Assembly: GCA_001051155.2 (NCBI GenBank)
Contig: JYIP02000004.1
Coordinates: 3,838,383-3,902,382 of the forward strand
Reading direction: 5' to 3'
Origin: Chrysoporthe austroafricana
Lineage: Eukaryota > Ascomycota > Sordariomycetes > Diaporthales > Cryphonectriaceae
DNA length: 64,000 nt
In this document: positions 1 to 9,489 of the stretch, in pieces
Layout: each line of letters opens with the position of its first letter
Position numbering within the stretch: the stretch's first letter is position 1
Position numbers and translations under genes: made by a program
Notes under the pieces: model-generated
Told to the model about the DNA's origin: nothing
Databases searched by the model: none
The model's input: only the letters and a program-made list of their open reading frames with translations

Positions 1-700
1 CGACGGTCGTCTCCATGGGGAAGCCCAGGGCGAGCGGCAGCACGTGGCCGTACTCGGCGGCGGCGCGGGGGCCCCAGACCTCGTTGGGCAGGCCGTAGTG
101 CGGGTGCAGGAAGACGGGCAGGGCGGCGTCGGCCAGGGCGCGGAGGACGGGCAGCAGGGCCGGGTCGTCCAGCCCGGCGCCCAGCCCGGAGGTGCCGAGG
201 ATGACGCCGCGGCAGTAGGGGAGGGTGGCGAGCTGGGCGACGGCGGCCTGGACGTCGGCGGGCGGCGCGGTCAGGGGCAGCGTGCCGAAGAAGTAGAGGC
301 GGCCTGGGTGGGCGGCGCACATGGCGCTGAACTCGGCGTTGACGGACGCGGCGGTGGGGGCGGACTCGGAGGGCCCGAGGAAGTCGAGCCACGGGTTGGC
401 GAGGGAGAGCACGGAGATGTCGATGTGGTGGGTGTCCATGAAGTGGATCTTCTGGGCGAGGGAGGAGTAGTGCCTGGTGAGCGGCCGCCCGGGCGGCGTG
501 GCCGAGACGTCGGCGCCGGCCAGGGACGGCACCTCGGCCTCGAGGAGGATGAGGCGCGGGTCCGGCGAGCTGGGGAAAGTCCGGACCAGAGGGATGGTGG
601 ACCGCGAGGTGAGTATGTCGACGTAGGAGGGGGGATACATGTGGGTGTGGATATCCACCACCTTTGCAGGTGGTGGTGGTGCTGCAGAGGGGTCGGCCAT
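1..700 (-). CDS. ACMSD-type amidohydrolase, 3' part outside window
   Basis: Seen: an open frame runs from the ATG at 700 to the left edge (233 codons) with no stop, so the C-terminal part lies outside. The N-terminus reads VVDIHTHMYPPSY; the HxH pair is the first metal-ligand motif of the Amidohydro_2 (TIM-barrel, ACMSD/gamma-resorcylate decarboxylase) family. Further family-like segments are HFMDTHHIDISVLSLANPWL, RLYFFGTLPL, YCRGVILGTSGLG and LPVFLHPHYG, where the last His pair would be a further metal ligand. Known: such enzymes are Zn-dependent decarboxylases or hydrolases of aromatic acids and aminomuconate-type compounds. Inferred: a soluble cytosolic catabolic decarboxylase or hydrolase; the substrate cannot be told. 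The start is the only nearby in-frame ATG. The gene is divergent from the 2-oxoglutarate oxygenase at 1390, with 689 bp between the starts. Confidence 0.85.
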   Translation of the reverse strand, partial: MADPSAAPPPPAKVVDIHTHMYPPSYVDILTSRSTIPLVRTFPSSPDPRLILLEAEVPSLAGADVSATPPGRPLTRHYSSLAQKIHFMDTHHIDISVLSLANPWLDFLGPSESAPTAASVNAEFSAMCAAHPGRLYFFGTLPLTAPPADVQAAVAQLATLPYCRGVILGTSGLGAGLDDPALLPVLRALADAALPVFLHPHYGLPNEVWGPRAAAEYGHVLPLALGFPMETTV

Positions 701-1389
701 GCTGGACCTGGACGGGGCCTCGAGGCCTGTGTCTCGCAGGGCGGGGAGAGGGAAATTGTTGAGGGAGAGATGGCGAGGGAGAGGCGAGTGCTTCTCCCGT
801 CAGTCAGAGGAGGGGGAAAAGAGAGGGAGATGTAGTCCAGGCCCGTGTATAGATATAAATATCCCCTCCGGCTCCGGTAGGGATGCTGCCGGGATCAGTA
901 CAGTACATAGTACTTCGACCTAGGCATAGTAGGTGTAGCTACCCCGCCAAATAAGTATGCTGCCCCTCCTCCCGCTCCCGCCCCGCAGCACCGCCCAATC
1001 GTGCCAACCCCACGTCGCAGACAAAGAAACGGCAGCTTATCTCGACGGCGGTCGACATCTCGCGATCCTTATCGACGCTTCCCTCTGTTGAGTACAGCGC
1101 TGCACTACCTAGCGGCATATCAGGATGTGTCAGGCTGAACCGATTGGGCCCGGCTGCTTCTCGGCTCCAGACGGGCACTGCTGCACCTCCTGTAAGTCAA
1201 GCAAGTGAGTCGGAACTGCCCGCCTCTGCGCCATACTGTATCTCGTATATAAGTGCCTCACCTCTCACCTCTACGACCTCTACCGCGCTCAAACCCCATC
1301 TTCCGGTCTCACGAGACGGGTGCCTGGTCATCAGCTCGAGTCCTGCAGTCTCTGCGAAATAGTATACCACCGCCGTCCTATAAGACAGT
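701..1389. promoter_or_regulatory. Shared divergent promoter, amidohydrolase / oxygenase
   Basis: This 689 bp gap separates two divergent starts. On the + strand TATATAAG stands at 1246-1253, about 140 bp before the oxygenase ATG. On the - strand a TATTTATATC-like box lies at about 850-862, about 150 bp before the amidohydrolase ATG. Two TATA-like boxes in one gap suggest inducible genes that may be switched on together; this is inference. No specific activator site was recognised. Confidence 0.5.
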
Positions 1390-2525
1390 ATGGAGAAGGC
1401 TGCCGTCGACGACCAGGGGCTCGTGATCCCGGTAAGTGTGCCTTGGAAGTCAGTCCAATATCTCACGAGGAATGCCGCGCTGAGAACGCCCTCTCCAGCT
1501 CATCGACTTCTCCAAGTTCCTCCACGGCACCCCGGCGCAGCGCAAGGAGACCGCCGATGCCATCCTCCGCGGCTTCCAGACGGCTGGGTTCATCTACCTC
1601 AGCAACCTGCCCATCACGCCCGAGGTCCGGAAGCACGTCTTTGACACCTCGGCCGCCTTCTTCCACAGGCTCAGCCTCGAGGAGAAGCTCGCCCTCGGCT
1701 GGACCACCCCGGAGGCCAACAGGGGCTACTCGGCCCCCGGGCGGGAGAAGGTCACCCAGCTGACCGACGCCGACGAGGTTGCCCGGCTGAAGGAGGGCAG
1801 CCCGGACCTCAAGGAGAGCTTCGAGATCGGCCGCGAGGCCGACCCGGACTTCACCAACGCCTGGCCCGACGAGCGCGCCCTGCCCCAGGTCGCCGGCTTC
1901 CGGGACACCATGCTGGCCTTCCACGACCGCTGCAAGGACATCCACGTTGAGGTCATGCGCGCCATTGCCGTCGGCCTCGGCCTGGACGAGGGCTACTTCG
2001 ACGGCTTCGTCGACGACGGCGACAACACCCTGCGCCTGCTCCACTACCCGGCCGTCGGGAGCGACGTCTTCAGGGCCAACCCCGGCCAGGTGCGCGCCGG
2101 CGCCCACTCGGACTACGGGAGCATCACCCTGCTGTTCCAGGACGCCGCGGGCGGGCTGCAGGTCCAGGGCCCGAACGGCCAGTTCGTCGACGCCACGCCT
2201 ATCGAGGACACCTGCGTGGTGAACGCGGGGGACCTGCTGGCGAGGTGGAGCAACGACACGATCAAGAGCACCATCCACAGGGTCGTCGAGCCGCCGCGGA
2301 AGGCTGCCGAGCACCCGGCCCGGTATTCCATTGCGTGAGTGGCCGTTTCTACCCTTCAGCGCATAGTTTGGGCGAAAACTGACTGTCACCAGCTACTTTT
2401 GCAACCCCAACTTCAGCAGCCACATCGAGGCGATCCCTGGGACGTATGCGGCAGAGGCCGATAGGAAGTATGAGGGCATTAACAGTGGCCAGTATCTCGT
2501 GCGACGGTTAGCCGCGACGTACTGA
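1390..2525 (+). CDS. 2-oxoglutarate/Fe(II) oxygenase (isopenicillin N synthase-like)
   Basis: Three exons, 1390-1431, 1499-2334 and 2393-2525, give 336 residues, the usual length of this family. The N-terminal DIOX_N part carries LIDFSKFL and GFQTAGFIYLSNLP. The C-terminal jelly-roll has the iron triad H217-x-D219 (in AHSDYGSITLL) and H274 (STIHRVV), with R289-x-S291 (RYSIAYF) as the 2-oxoglutarate clamp; the RYSIAYF string is completed only by splicing. Known: these enzymes use Fe(II), O2 and 2-oxoglutarate to oxidise small molecules. All catalytic residues are present, so it should be active. The substrate is not predictable; fungal members act in specialised metabolism or detoxification. 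Both introns have canonical GT/AG ends (GTAAGT and GTGAGT donors). It is divergent from the amidohydrolase. Confidence 0.93.
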
Positions 2526-3666
2526 GGCGACTTCTGTCTTGCGCCATTTAGTGCGATATCTGTATCAAAGCACTTGAAAACACGACGAATTTGACATTGA
2601 TGCCGCAGTGTGACAAGGATTTTGGGAGGCTCATCATTCGCCAGTTGTGTAGAGCCGATGAATCTCGCTTCAGCTCAGCAGATCGAGTTACGTACGGTGC
2701 CAGCCCTCTACCAAGTACCTTCATGACTACCTGAGTCTCGATCATTTGATGTTTGGAAAGCGTCGAGCAATTTCCGGATGGCAAGTTCTGGATCGCTTCG
2801 ACATGTCGCCGGCATGCTGCTGCCCGTATTATTGTTTACCGAAGTCGCAATTGTCTTGTTCTCATTTAAGAAACGAGACACTTCCCGGGTGGTGAAAGGC
2901 ACCCCTGTGTCTAGGCCGATTTTCTACCCCGTCCCAGTCATCCCTTTCTATTCTAATGGTTACGCGCCTAATTAATTATATAAATATAGTGAGCTGCCTT
3001 GACGTGGAGAAGATCATCTCATTGGGACGACTTGAAATAACTATCCAATAAATCCTCTATAGCCCAGCGGGTGAGCGAACGGGCCTACTTATTGCATCAG
3101 CATCATGTTGGTGTGAATGGTAGGTAACATTAGTGCTTGCGTGACAGCCTCAGACACCGCGGGAGACGACAAATTATCGCCACAGATGCTGCTGCACACG
3201 TTTGGAAGAACAGCATGCTCGCTGCGCCCTTCCAAGATATCCACCTAGTACGCGACAGGCGAAGATTCAGTGGGATCCGATCTTGCCACGCAGAAGTGAA
3301 ATAGCCTCCCGTGCAGGTTTGCCACGACGTAAACCGGCGATACATGCCTAAGTAGTACCCACGCGGTACCTAGCGTGCGTAGGTACTTCGAATTAAAGGT
3401 AATGTAGACGTTCAAAGGGTGGCTTTGCATAAGTGCTCAATCATGTGGGTCGCCGTCTATGCCGGGCTTAGGCCAATGCCATGCGAGGTCGCCTGCCAAC
3501 AAGCATCTGCAGGGTGGTCCAAACCGAGCTTATATAAGCAAATCAACCTCTCACCGAAGGCCGCCACTCAAACCTTCAAACTTCATCACCCAGCATAGAT
3601 TTCAACGAACAACCCCCCTCCCCGGCAAAGCACGCAAATCCCGGGCGCCTCCTCACAGAACTCAAG
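2526..3666. other. Intergenic, oxygenase to J-domain gene
   Basis: No coding signal on either strand. The first part should hold the oxygenase 3' end. An AT-rich patch lies near 2960-3060, with AATAAA at about 3047. The last 150 bp are the J-domain gene promoter and leader. Confidence 0.6.
3531..3538 (+). promoter_or_regulatory. TATA box of J-domain gene
   Basis: TATATAAG about 129 bp before the ATG at 3667, followed by a C-rich, AT-poor leader as is usual for fungal leaders. Confidence 0.55.
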
Positions 3667-4515
3667 ATGAGCGACACGGCAGCTGTGAGCGTGCTGCTTG
3701 CGGCCGCCAAAGACGCCGCGGCGCGAAACGTCGACTACTACGCCCTGCTGGACCTGGACCCGGCCGGCGACGAGCCGCTGACGCGCGAGTCGGTCCAGCG
3801 CGCCTGGCGCAAGCGGTCGGTCCGGTACCACCCGGACAAGGCGCGCGGGGCCTTCGACAAGGAGAAATGGGAGGAGTTCGGGCTCGCGCGCGACATCCTC
3901 GCGTCGGACGAGGCGCGGGCCGCGTACGACGGCGCGCGGTCCGCGCTGCTGCAGAAGCAGCGGGAGCGGGACCTCATGAACGCGAAGCAGCGCCGGTTCG
4001 CGGAGGAGCTGGAGAGGGCGGAGGGGCGGAGCAAGCAGATGGCCGAGGAGGAGAGGGAGCGGCGGGCCGCCGAGGAGCTGGAGAAGGGCCGGCAGGCGGC
4101 GCAGGGGAGGGCTTACATAGAGGAGAGGAAGAGGAAGCTGGCGGAGGCGGAGGAGCGGGAGCGGGAGAGGGAGAGGAGGGAGGATGACGCGAGGGATGAC
4201 AGGATTCGGGAGTTGGAGGAGAGGATCGCGGAGAAGGCTAGGCGGAAGGCGGAGAAGAAGGCGAAGAGGGAAGGGAGGAAGAGCGGCGTGGCCGTCGATG
4301 ACGATGTCGAGATGCTGTCTGAGCCGCCTGCTGCGCCCGTCCCCGAGCCCAGGCCGGCTGAACAGAAGACGGCACCCGCCCCGGCCGCGGATATGCAGAT
4401 GTCGGACGATCCAGTCAGTTTCTGGGAGACGCAGTGGCCCAAGACGAAGGCGAGGCTACTGGCTGCACAAAGAACGAAGGAGCGCCGGATGAAAGAGACG
4501 CAAGCAGCGGCTTAA
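3667..4515 (+). CDS. J-domain protein, Cwf23/DNAJC17-like
   Basis: Single exon, 282 residues. Residues about 21-88 form a J-domain (DYYALLDLDP, then RYHPDKA with the essential HPD at 55-57, then ARDILASDEARAAYD). It is followed by a very long charged Arg/Glu/Lys coiled coil (about 95-220) and a short acidic/proline tail ending in DDPVSFWETQWPKTKARL. Known: this layout is that of fungal Cwf23 and animal DNAJC17, Hsp70 co-chaperones bound to the spliceosome. Unlike human DNAJC17 I see no RNP1/RNP2 motifs of an RRM. Inferred: nuclear, splicing-related. The tail motif suggests a conserved partner contact. It converges on IBA57. Other J-protein classes with a coiled coil remain possible. Confidence 0.8.
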   Translation: MSDTAAVSVLLAAAKDAAARNVDYYALLDLDPAGDEPLTRESVQRAWRKRSVRYHPDKARGAFDKEKWEEFGLARDILASDEARAAYDGARSALLQKQRERDLMNAKQRRFAEELERAEGRSKQMAEEERERRAAEELEKGRQAAQGRAYIEERKRKLAEAEERERERERREDDARDDRIRELEERIAEKARRKAEKKAKREGRKSGVAVDDDVEMLSEPPAAPVPEPRPAEQKTAPAPAADMQMSDDPVSFWETQWPKTKARLLAAQRTKERRMKETQAAA

Positions 4516-5020
4516 GCGAAGGCAGCGTGGTTTCCTACTCTTCTCATGATACCCCGATGAATTACTCAACGTTAATGAACCTTGTTGGACATCTCAGCAC
4601 ATTGTCTCAAGTGATTTCTCAACATTTCCTGCTCCCGGGATGGGATCGAACAGGACCGATCTCGTGGACTCGAGAGTACTTCCTGGAGTAGCCACCTGGA
4701 CTTGTCGAACACTGACACTCGAGTGACTTGACATCAAAGGAGAGACCGGACCTGACGAAACATGGGGCGCTAACTCCACACCAAGCGCAGAGGTGAAGAC
4801 AGCTGAAGAAATTGGGTCTTAAGTTGTGCATGTGGCCCTGAAGAACAGGTGGGGACGGCGACGAAGATCCCTCTCATTTCCCTTGTCGTCGACGATACAC
4901 ACTGCCTTGGTCACTACGCAATATGGCTTCGAGTGCCCTTGCACCACAGGCTCACCAGGGAGTAGGATGTGGACGAATTCAGGCATGAAACTGTCATTGA
5001 ATTTGAGATTCTCAGGATAC
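4516..5020. other. Convergent 3' gap
   Basis: 505 bp between two convergent stops (J-domain gene + and IBA57 -). No coding or structural signal seen; it must contain both transcript ends. Confidence 0.6.
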
Positions 5021-6307
5021 TCATGGCTGGCCGTGCTCGCTTCTCTGCTCGTCCAGCCTCTGCCTCAACCACTCCGGCACGAAAGCCTTGACCTTGACCT
5101 TGAAGCCGCCCGTGCCGTCCTCACCAGCCTGCCGTTCCATCACAAACTCATCCGCAGGGGTGTAGCTCGCAGCGGCCGTCTCGCCCGGCAGGACAACATC
5201 CGTCATGATCTCCAGGCGGCACAGCGCCAGCCCGATGTTGCCCACGCCCCGCAGCCACTTGCCGGCGCTGCGCCCCTTCTTCTCCAGCCGCCCGATGCTC
5301 GTATCCACCGGGATCGCGGCTGCGTCAATGGCCCCGCCGGGCCTGTACTCGAGGCTCTGCGGGATCGGCTCTCCGTCGTACACCACGACCGGCAGCACTC
5401 TCTTCCTCACGACGCCCCTGTGCTTCGTCCTGATCGTCAACTCCTGCCCCACGTAGCAGCCCTTCCTGAAGTCCACGCCCCCCATGACGTCCAGGTTCCC
5501 CTCGAGCGGCAGCGCCGCCTCCCGCAGTAGCTCTCCCTGGCCCTCGGGCACGCCGTACAGGTACCGGCGCACACGGTACACGTCCTCGTCCGGGATCCTC
5601 GCCAGGTCCACAAGCGGCTCCCGGTCCCCGGCCTTGACCATCCTCCACCCGAGCCCCGGCGCGCGCGGGTCACGCATGTGCACGAACCGGTGGTAGTCCT
5701 CGACGCCCTGGACCGCGGCGTCCAGCGCCGCGCGGCCGTCGTCGTCCCAGCCGTGCCACACGGTGGCCTCGCCGGGCTCCAGCAGGCGGACGGCGAACTT
5801 GGCGCGCAGCTTGTACCGCCTGATGTGCTTCTCCAGGCGGGCGGCCTCGTCGGCGTCGACCTCGATCAGGAAGCTCTCGCCAGGGCCCGCCGTGCTGGCG
5901 CCGGCGGCCGTACCAGACGCGCTGATCTGGGCCGTCTCCACCCCGCGGGCGTCGGGGTAGATAAAGACGTCGTGCAGCACGCGCCCCGTGGCCGTCAGGA
6001 AGGCGCTGTAGAAGCCGTCCGTGCGGATCTTGTTGCCGCAGGCGCTGGGCTGCGTGGCGAGTATGTTTTGTGAGATGACACCCTGTAGGAATCTTGGCGC
6101 ATCGGGCCCTGAGATGGAGATCAGGCGCCGCGACGAGAGCGCGACGAGGCCCGAGGGTGGTGGTGGTGATGCGGGCGGTGCGCGGTGGGTGGTGGACGAG
6201 AATTTTCGGCGAGGCGCAGCGGCCTGTGTTCGGCAGCTCGCGCACACGAAACCTGACGGCGCCGGGCGCGCGAGGCGGCCCGCCAGGGCCTTGCTGCTCG
6301 GGCGCAT
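5021..6307 (-). CDS. IBA57: Mitochondrial Fe-S cluster assembly factor IBA57 (GcvT-like)
   Basis: Single exon, 428 residues from the ATG at 6307; the frame is open 33 bp further upstream but only through a GTG. Residues 1-50 are rich in Arg, Ala and Ser with no acid (SSKALAGRLARPAPSG, RRKFSSTTHR), a clear matrix-targeting presequence. The core has the GcvT/YgfZ fold: LISISGPDAPRFLQGVISQN near the N-terminus, FLTATGRVLHDVFIYP, and the family signature KGCYVGQELTIRTKHRG with Cys284. Known: IBA57 works with ISCA1/2 to build the [4Fe-4S] clusters of aconitase, lipoate synthase and related enzymes; the cysteine binds the cofactor or cluster. Essential residues are present and the length fits the family. 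Inferred constitutive housekeeping expression. Confidence 0.95.
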   Translation of the reverse strand: MRPSSKALAGRLARPAPSGFVCASCRTQAAAPRRKFSSTTHRAPPASPPPPSGLVALSSRRLISISGPDAPRFLQGVISQNILATQPSACGNKIRTDGFYSAFLTATGRVLHDVFIYPDARGVETAQISASGTAAGASTAGPGESFLIEVDADEAARLEKHIRRYKLRAKFAVRLLEPGEATVWHGWDDDGRAALDAAVQGVEDYHRFVHMRDPRAPGLGWRMVKAGDREPLVDLARIPDEDVYRVRRYLYGVPEGQGELLREAALPLEGNLDVMGGVDFRKGCYVGQELTIRTKHRGVVRKRVLPVVVYDGEPIPQSLEYRPGGAIDAAAIPVDTSIGRLEKKGRSAGKWLRGVGNIGLALCRLEIMTDVVLPGETAAASYTPADEFVMERQAGEDGTGGFKVKVKAFVPEWLRQRLDEQRSEHGQP

Positions 6308-6872
6308 GTTTGTGCGTGGGAGACGAGGTGGTAGGAACACGCAGAGTTTCTGAGTCTCTAGGTTGAAGATTCATCAAGTGTATTTTTGGCGGGAAGATGG
6401 GGATGACGTCGCAGCCGGTGGCTCCGGAGCTCCCGATGCCTGTCCCAGCGGCAAGGGTGGGCCGCTCATGTTCAACGCAATCGTCCTACGCACCCAAAAC
6501 CTTCATTGAGCCTGCAAAAAAAATATTCGTCCAGGTGATATCAATGGATTTGGGAAATATTGCCATCACATATCCAGGGCTCGAGAGCTAACAAGAGCAG
6601 CGAGCAAATGTACACGCAAGAAAGACATGTATGTCTGCAGAAGGCGCGATGAGGCTTGAGTGTCATGAAACATCGAGCTCTATTCTGAGCTATTAACTAC
6701 GTAGGCAGGTATGGGGTATCATGGAATCCTGCCCTACTAGTCGACCTCTTTTCCCATCTTACTGATCTTCAAATTGACGTCGAATTCTGTATCGACGGTG
6801 TTCGTGGTCTGCTAGCCAACGTCTCTCGTAACATCATAACCTCTAAGTCTCCTCGCTCTCCATTCACTTCCC
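6308..6872. other. Intergenic, IBA57 upstream region
   Basis: 565 bp holding the IBA57 promoter (-) and the 3' end of the next gene on the same strand. An A-rich run at 6518-6526; otherwise nothing seen. Confidence 0.55.
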
Positions 6873-9489
6873 TTAGTTTCTCTGGAAGCCGTTCATCTGC
6901 ATTGAGCGGAACTGGGCAGCCATGTTCTGGGGGACTGCTGGAGCTGGCGGCTCTCGACAGCGTGGTGTCAGAGATGGTGCGAGGCGTGCTCGCTTAGTGG
7001 GGCGAGGGTCGTCATCGGTCAGGTCGATGACCTTAACCTGACTTTGAGGCGACGCGTATTGAGGAGCCGTGGAGACCAAACCAGAAGTCTGCTGGATGGG
7101 CTGCTGCTGGATGGGCTGCTGCTGGACGAGCTGCTGGACGGACTGCTGGGCGGGCTGCTGGACGGGCTGCTGGACGGACTGCTGAACGGGCTGCTGGACG
7201 GACTGCTGGACTTGCTGCTCAACTGGCTGCTGGACGGACTGCTGGACGGACTGCTGCCAAGGTTGGTGGGGCAAAGGCTGCTGAACCGGCCATCGGACTT
7301 GCTGCTGGGATGATTGCAGGAACGGCTGCTGGGCCGGCTGATGAGCCGACTGGTAGAACGTTTGCTTGGCCGGTTGGTGGACAGGCTGGGGCTGCTGAAC
7401 ACATCGGGGCTGCTGGTACAGGTATTGGCCGACAGACTGAGGATGCTGCACCAGCTGATGCTGAAGCTGCCGAGCCGTCTGAAGCTGCTGAACATGTTGT
7501 AGCTGCTGGGCCGCCTGGTCCTGCTGAACCGCCTGACGTTGTTGAACCGCCTGAGGATGCTGCGCAGACTGGGTCTGCTGAACATTCTGAGGCTGATAAA
7601 CAGGTCGTGGGGCAATGTGCTGGTGCCGAGCAGCGGCACCACTTGCGTTGCCAAACCGACGTTTGGCCTGGCCCTTGCGGCGCGCCTCCTCCGTCTTGAC
7701 GACCTTATAGAGAAGTGTCGAGAAGCTTAGCAAGACCCTGAGGGGCAACAATTAGCGGGGATGAGGTCACATGTAAAGGCAGTCACGGGTAGCGAAAGAG
7801 GTCAGGGGTAGGAAGAGATACTTACTCTGTAGAATCCTGGCCGAAAGTGATGCACTTGCAGTTCTTCAGATTGCGGGCGGGCTGCTGGAAGTACTGGTTG
7901 CCCCAGCCAAGCTCCACGAGCAGCTTGTGCGAGACCTTGACAATCCTGATCCTCCACTCATCCATGAGATCGGCATCGACGCGGATGGAGTTGCCCGGGA
8001 TCTTAAGGTACTGCTTGATATTGGAGGAGAGGGTTTGACCACGTGCAGGATCAAGGCCAAGGTTCAGGAAGCAGGTATTAAGAGCGATCTTAGTCTCTGT
8101 ACAGGTTGGTCATATTAGTATGTCTTCTCGAGGAACAGGTGGGCAGGGGAGTCGAAGGTGAGACCAGCACTTACGCAGGACAACGTGCTTCGCCAGACGA
8201 TTGAAATCAGGCTCCTGAAGGCAGTGCGCCTGGTACATCCTAGGAAGGCCACTGGGACCTCGCTTCGCGGCGCCCTTCTTCGGCTGCACTCGTCGACCAC
8301 GCTTGTGCCGGGGCTTGGCCCGAGTCCGAGGAGATTGTCGAGCTGTCGTTGCTGTTGCTGCAAAGTTAACAACCGCTCTCCTCTTGGCGCCTGCGTACTC
8401 ATTATGAAAATTCTTGACCAGGGCTCCGAAGCTTGGGAGTTTGTTGACCAAGTCTTTGAAGCTGGCAGAGTTCTTCTTGGGAGCCTTGCCCTTGGCAGTT
8501 GAGCTCGTCGACTTGGCCTTGGCGATGGTGGCAGTAGATTTTGAGACGGCCTGCTTCCTTCCTGCTGCAGGCGTCTTTGTCTTGGCTGCCTTTTTCCCGT
8601 CTTGCTCAACAGCCGCCGACGAGTTCGTCGGCTGCTGGGCGACCGAGGTTGCAGAAGACAACTCGCCGTCTGCGCAGTCGGACGCCGCAGGAGCAGAACT
8701 TCCCAAAGCATGAGGTGCGGGAGTATCAAGAGAAGGGGAACTAACTGCATTGCCTTGTGAAATCTGCGATCGTCCACGGGGAAGTGTAGGTGGAGCGACC
8801 GCGTTCTCCTGAGGAGAGGGTTCGGCAAAAAGAGCAGTAGAAGAAGTGTCCGCCTGATTGACGGCGTCAATCGCCGCCATACATTCCGCCTCGAAATCGT
8901 CGGGGAAGCCGCTGTCGGCGTCGGCATCGGCGTCGTCGTCTTGCTCTTCGAGCGCCGCCATGCACTGGGCCTCGAAGTCGTCAGGGAAGCCGTCGTCGGC
9001 AGGCTCGTCCTGCTGCTGCTCATCAATCACAACTGCGCACTCTGCGCCCGAGGCTGCAGTCATCTCCACGCCGTCGCCGTTCTTCTTCTGCGCGACGTCT
9101 TCGGGCGTGATGCCCATCATCGCGTACCACTCCGCCTCCGACATCTCGTCCGAGGAGTCGTCGTCGCCGTTCTTCTCCTCGAGGGGCTGGAGCTTGGTGA
9201 ACTTGCCAGCTCTCCACTCGTCGACGGCCTTCTGGCGGTGCTCGTCCTCGGGGTAGTAGTCCCAGATGTAGTCTTGTTCCTTGTCGTTGCGGTCCCAAAG
9301 ACCGCTGGCTCCGGTCCAGGGGTCGATGTACTCGACAAGGTCTGGGATGTGGTAGGGGCTGCGAGATTGAGGGGGTGGGAACCCCTCAATCTCGAGCTCG
9401 TACCCCATGAGCCGCCTCTTCTGTCCCTGGGGGGGCATAGAGACGGGCTCGGGACTGGTCGCCCCGGAAGAGACCGGAGATGCTGACAT
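6873..9489 (-). CDS. Unrecognised Ser/acid-rich and Gln-rich protein, nuclear-looking
   Basis: I do not recognise the family. Exons 9489-8175, 8096-7826 and 7737-6873 give 816 residues; both introns (78 and 88 bp) are canonical and keep frame. Seen: residues 1-440 are low-complexity, with YELEIEGFPPPQSRSPYHIP near the start and acid blocks (QDDDADADADSGFPDDFEAE). A dense basic run (RAKPRHKRGRRVQPKKGAAK) looks like a nuclear signal. It precedes a folded-looking block of about 120 residues (MYQAHCLQEPDFNRLAKHVV through VSHKLLVELGWGNQYFQQ) that spans exons 1-2. The C-terminal third is a Gln-rich array with QQSVQQPVQQ units, then VIDLTDDD, a SUMO-interaction-like acidic motif. The start 9489 is the first ATG; the frame runs further 5' only through a pyrimidine-rich leader. 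Inferred: a nuclear scaffold or transcription-associated factor. Confidence 0.75.
7080..7320 (-). repeat. Imperfect coding repeat, Gln-rich
   Basis: On the + strand, degenerate 12-15 bp units of the type ctgctggacgga repeat without a break. On the coding (-) strand they encode QQ-(S/P)-V units of the unknown protein. Unit order varies, so the array probably changes length by slippage. Confidence 0.85.

Noticed and set aside
44..835. Long open frame on + strand, Gly/Glu-rich
   Set aside because: It is the antisense shadow of the ACMSD-type gene on the - strand, whose HxH motif and composition fit a real family.
1463..2389. 308-codon open frame on - strand
   Set aside because: Antisense of the 2-oxoglutarate oxygenase; no motifs.
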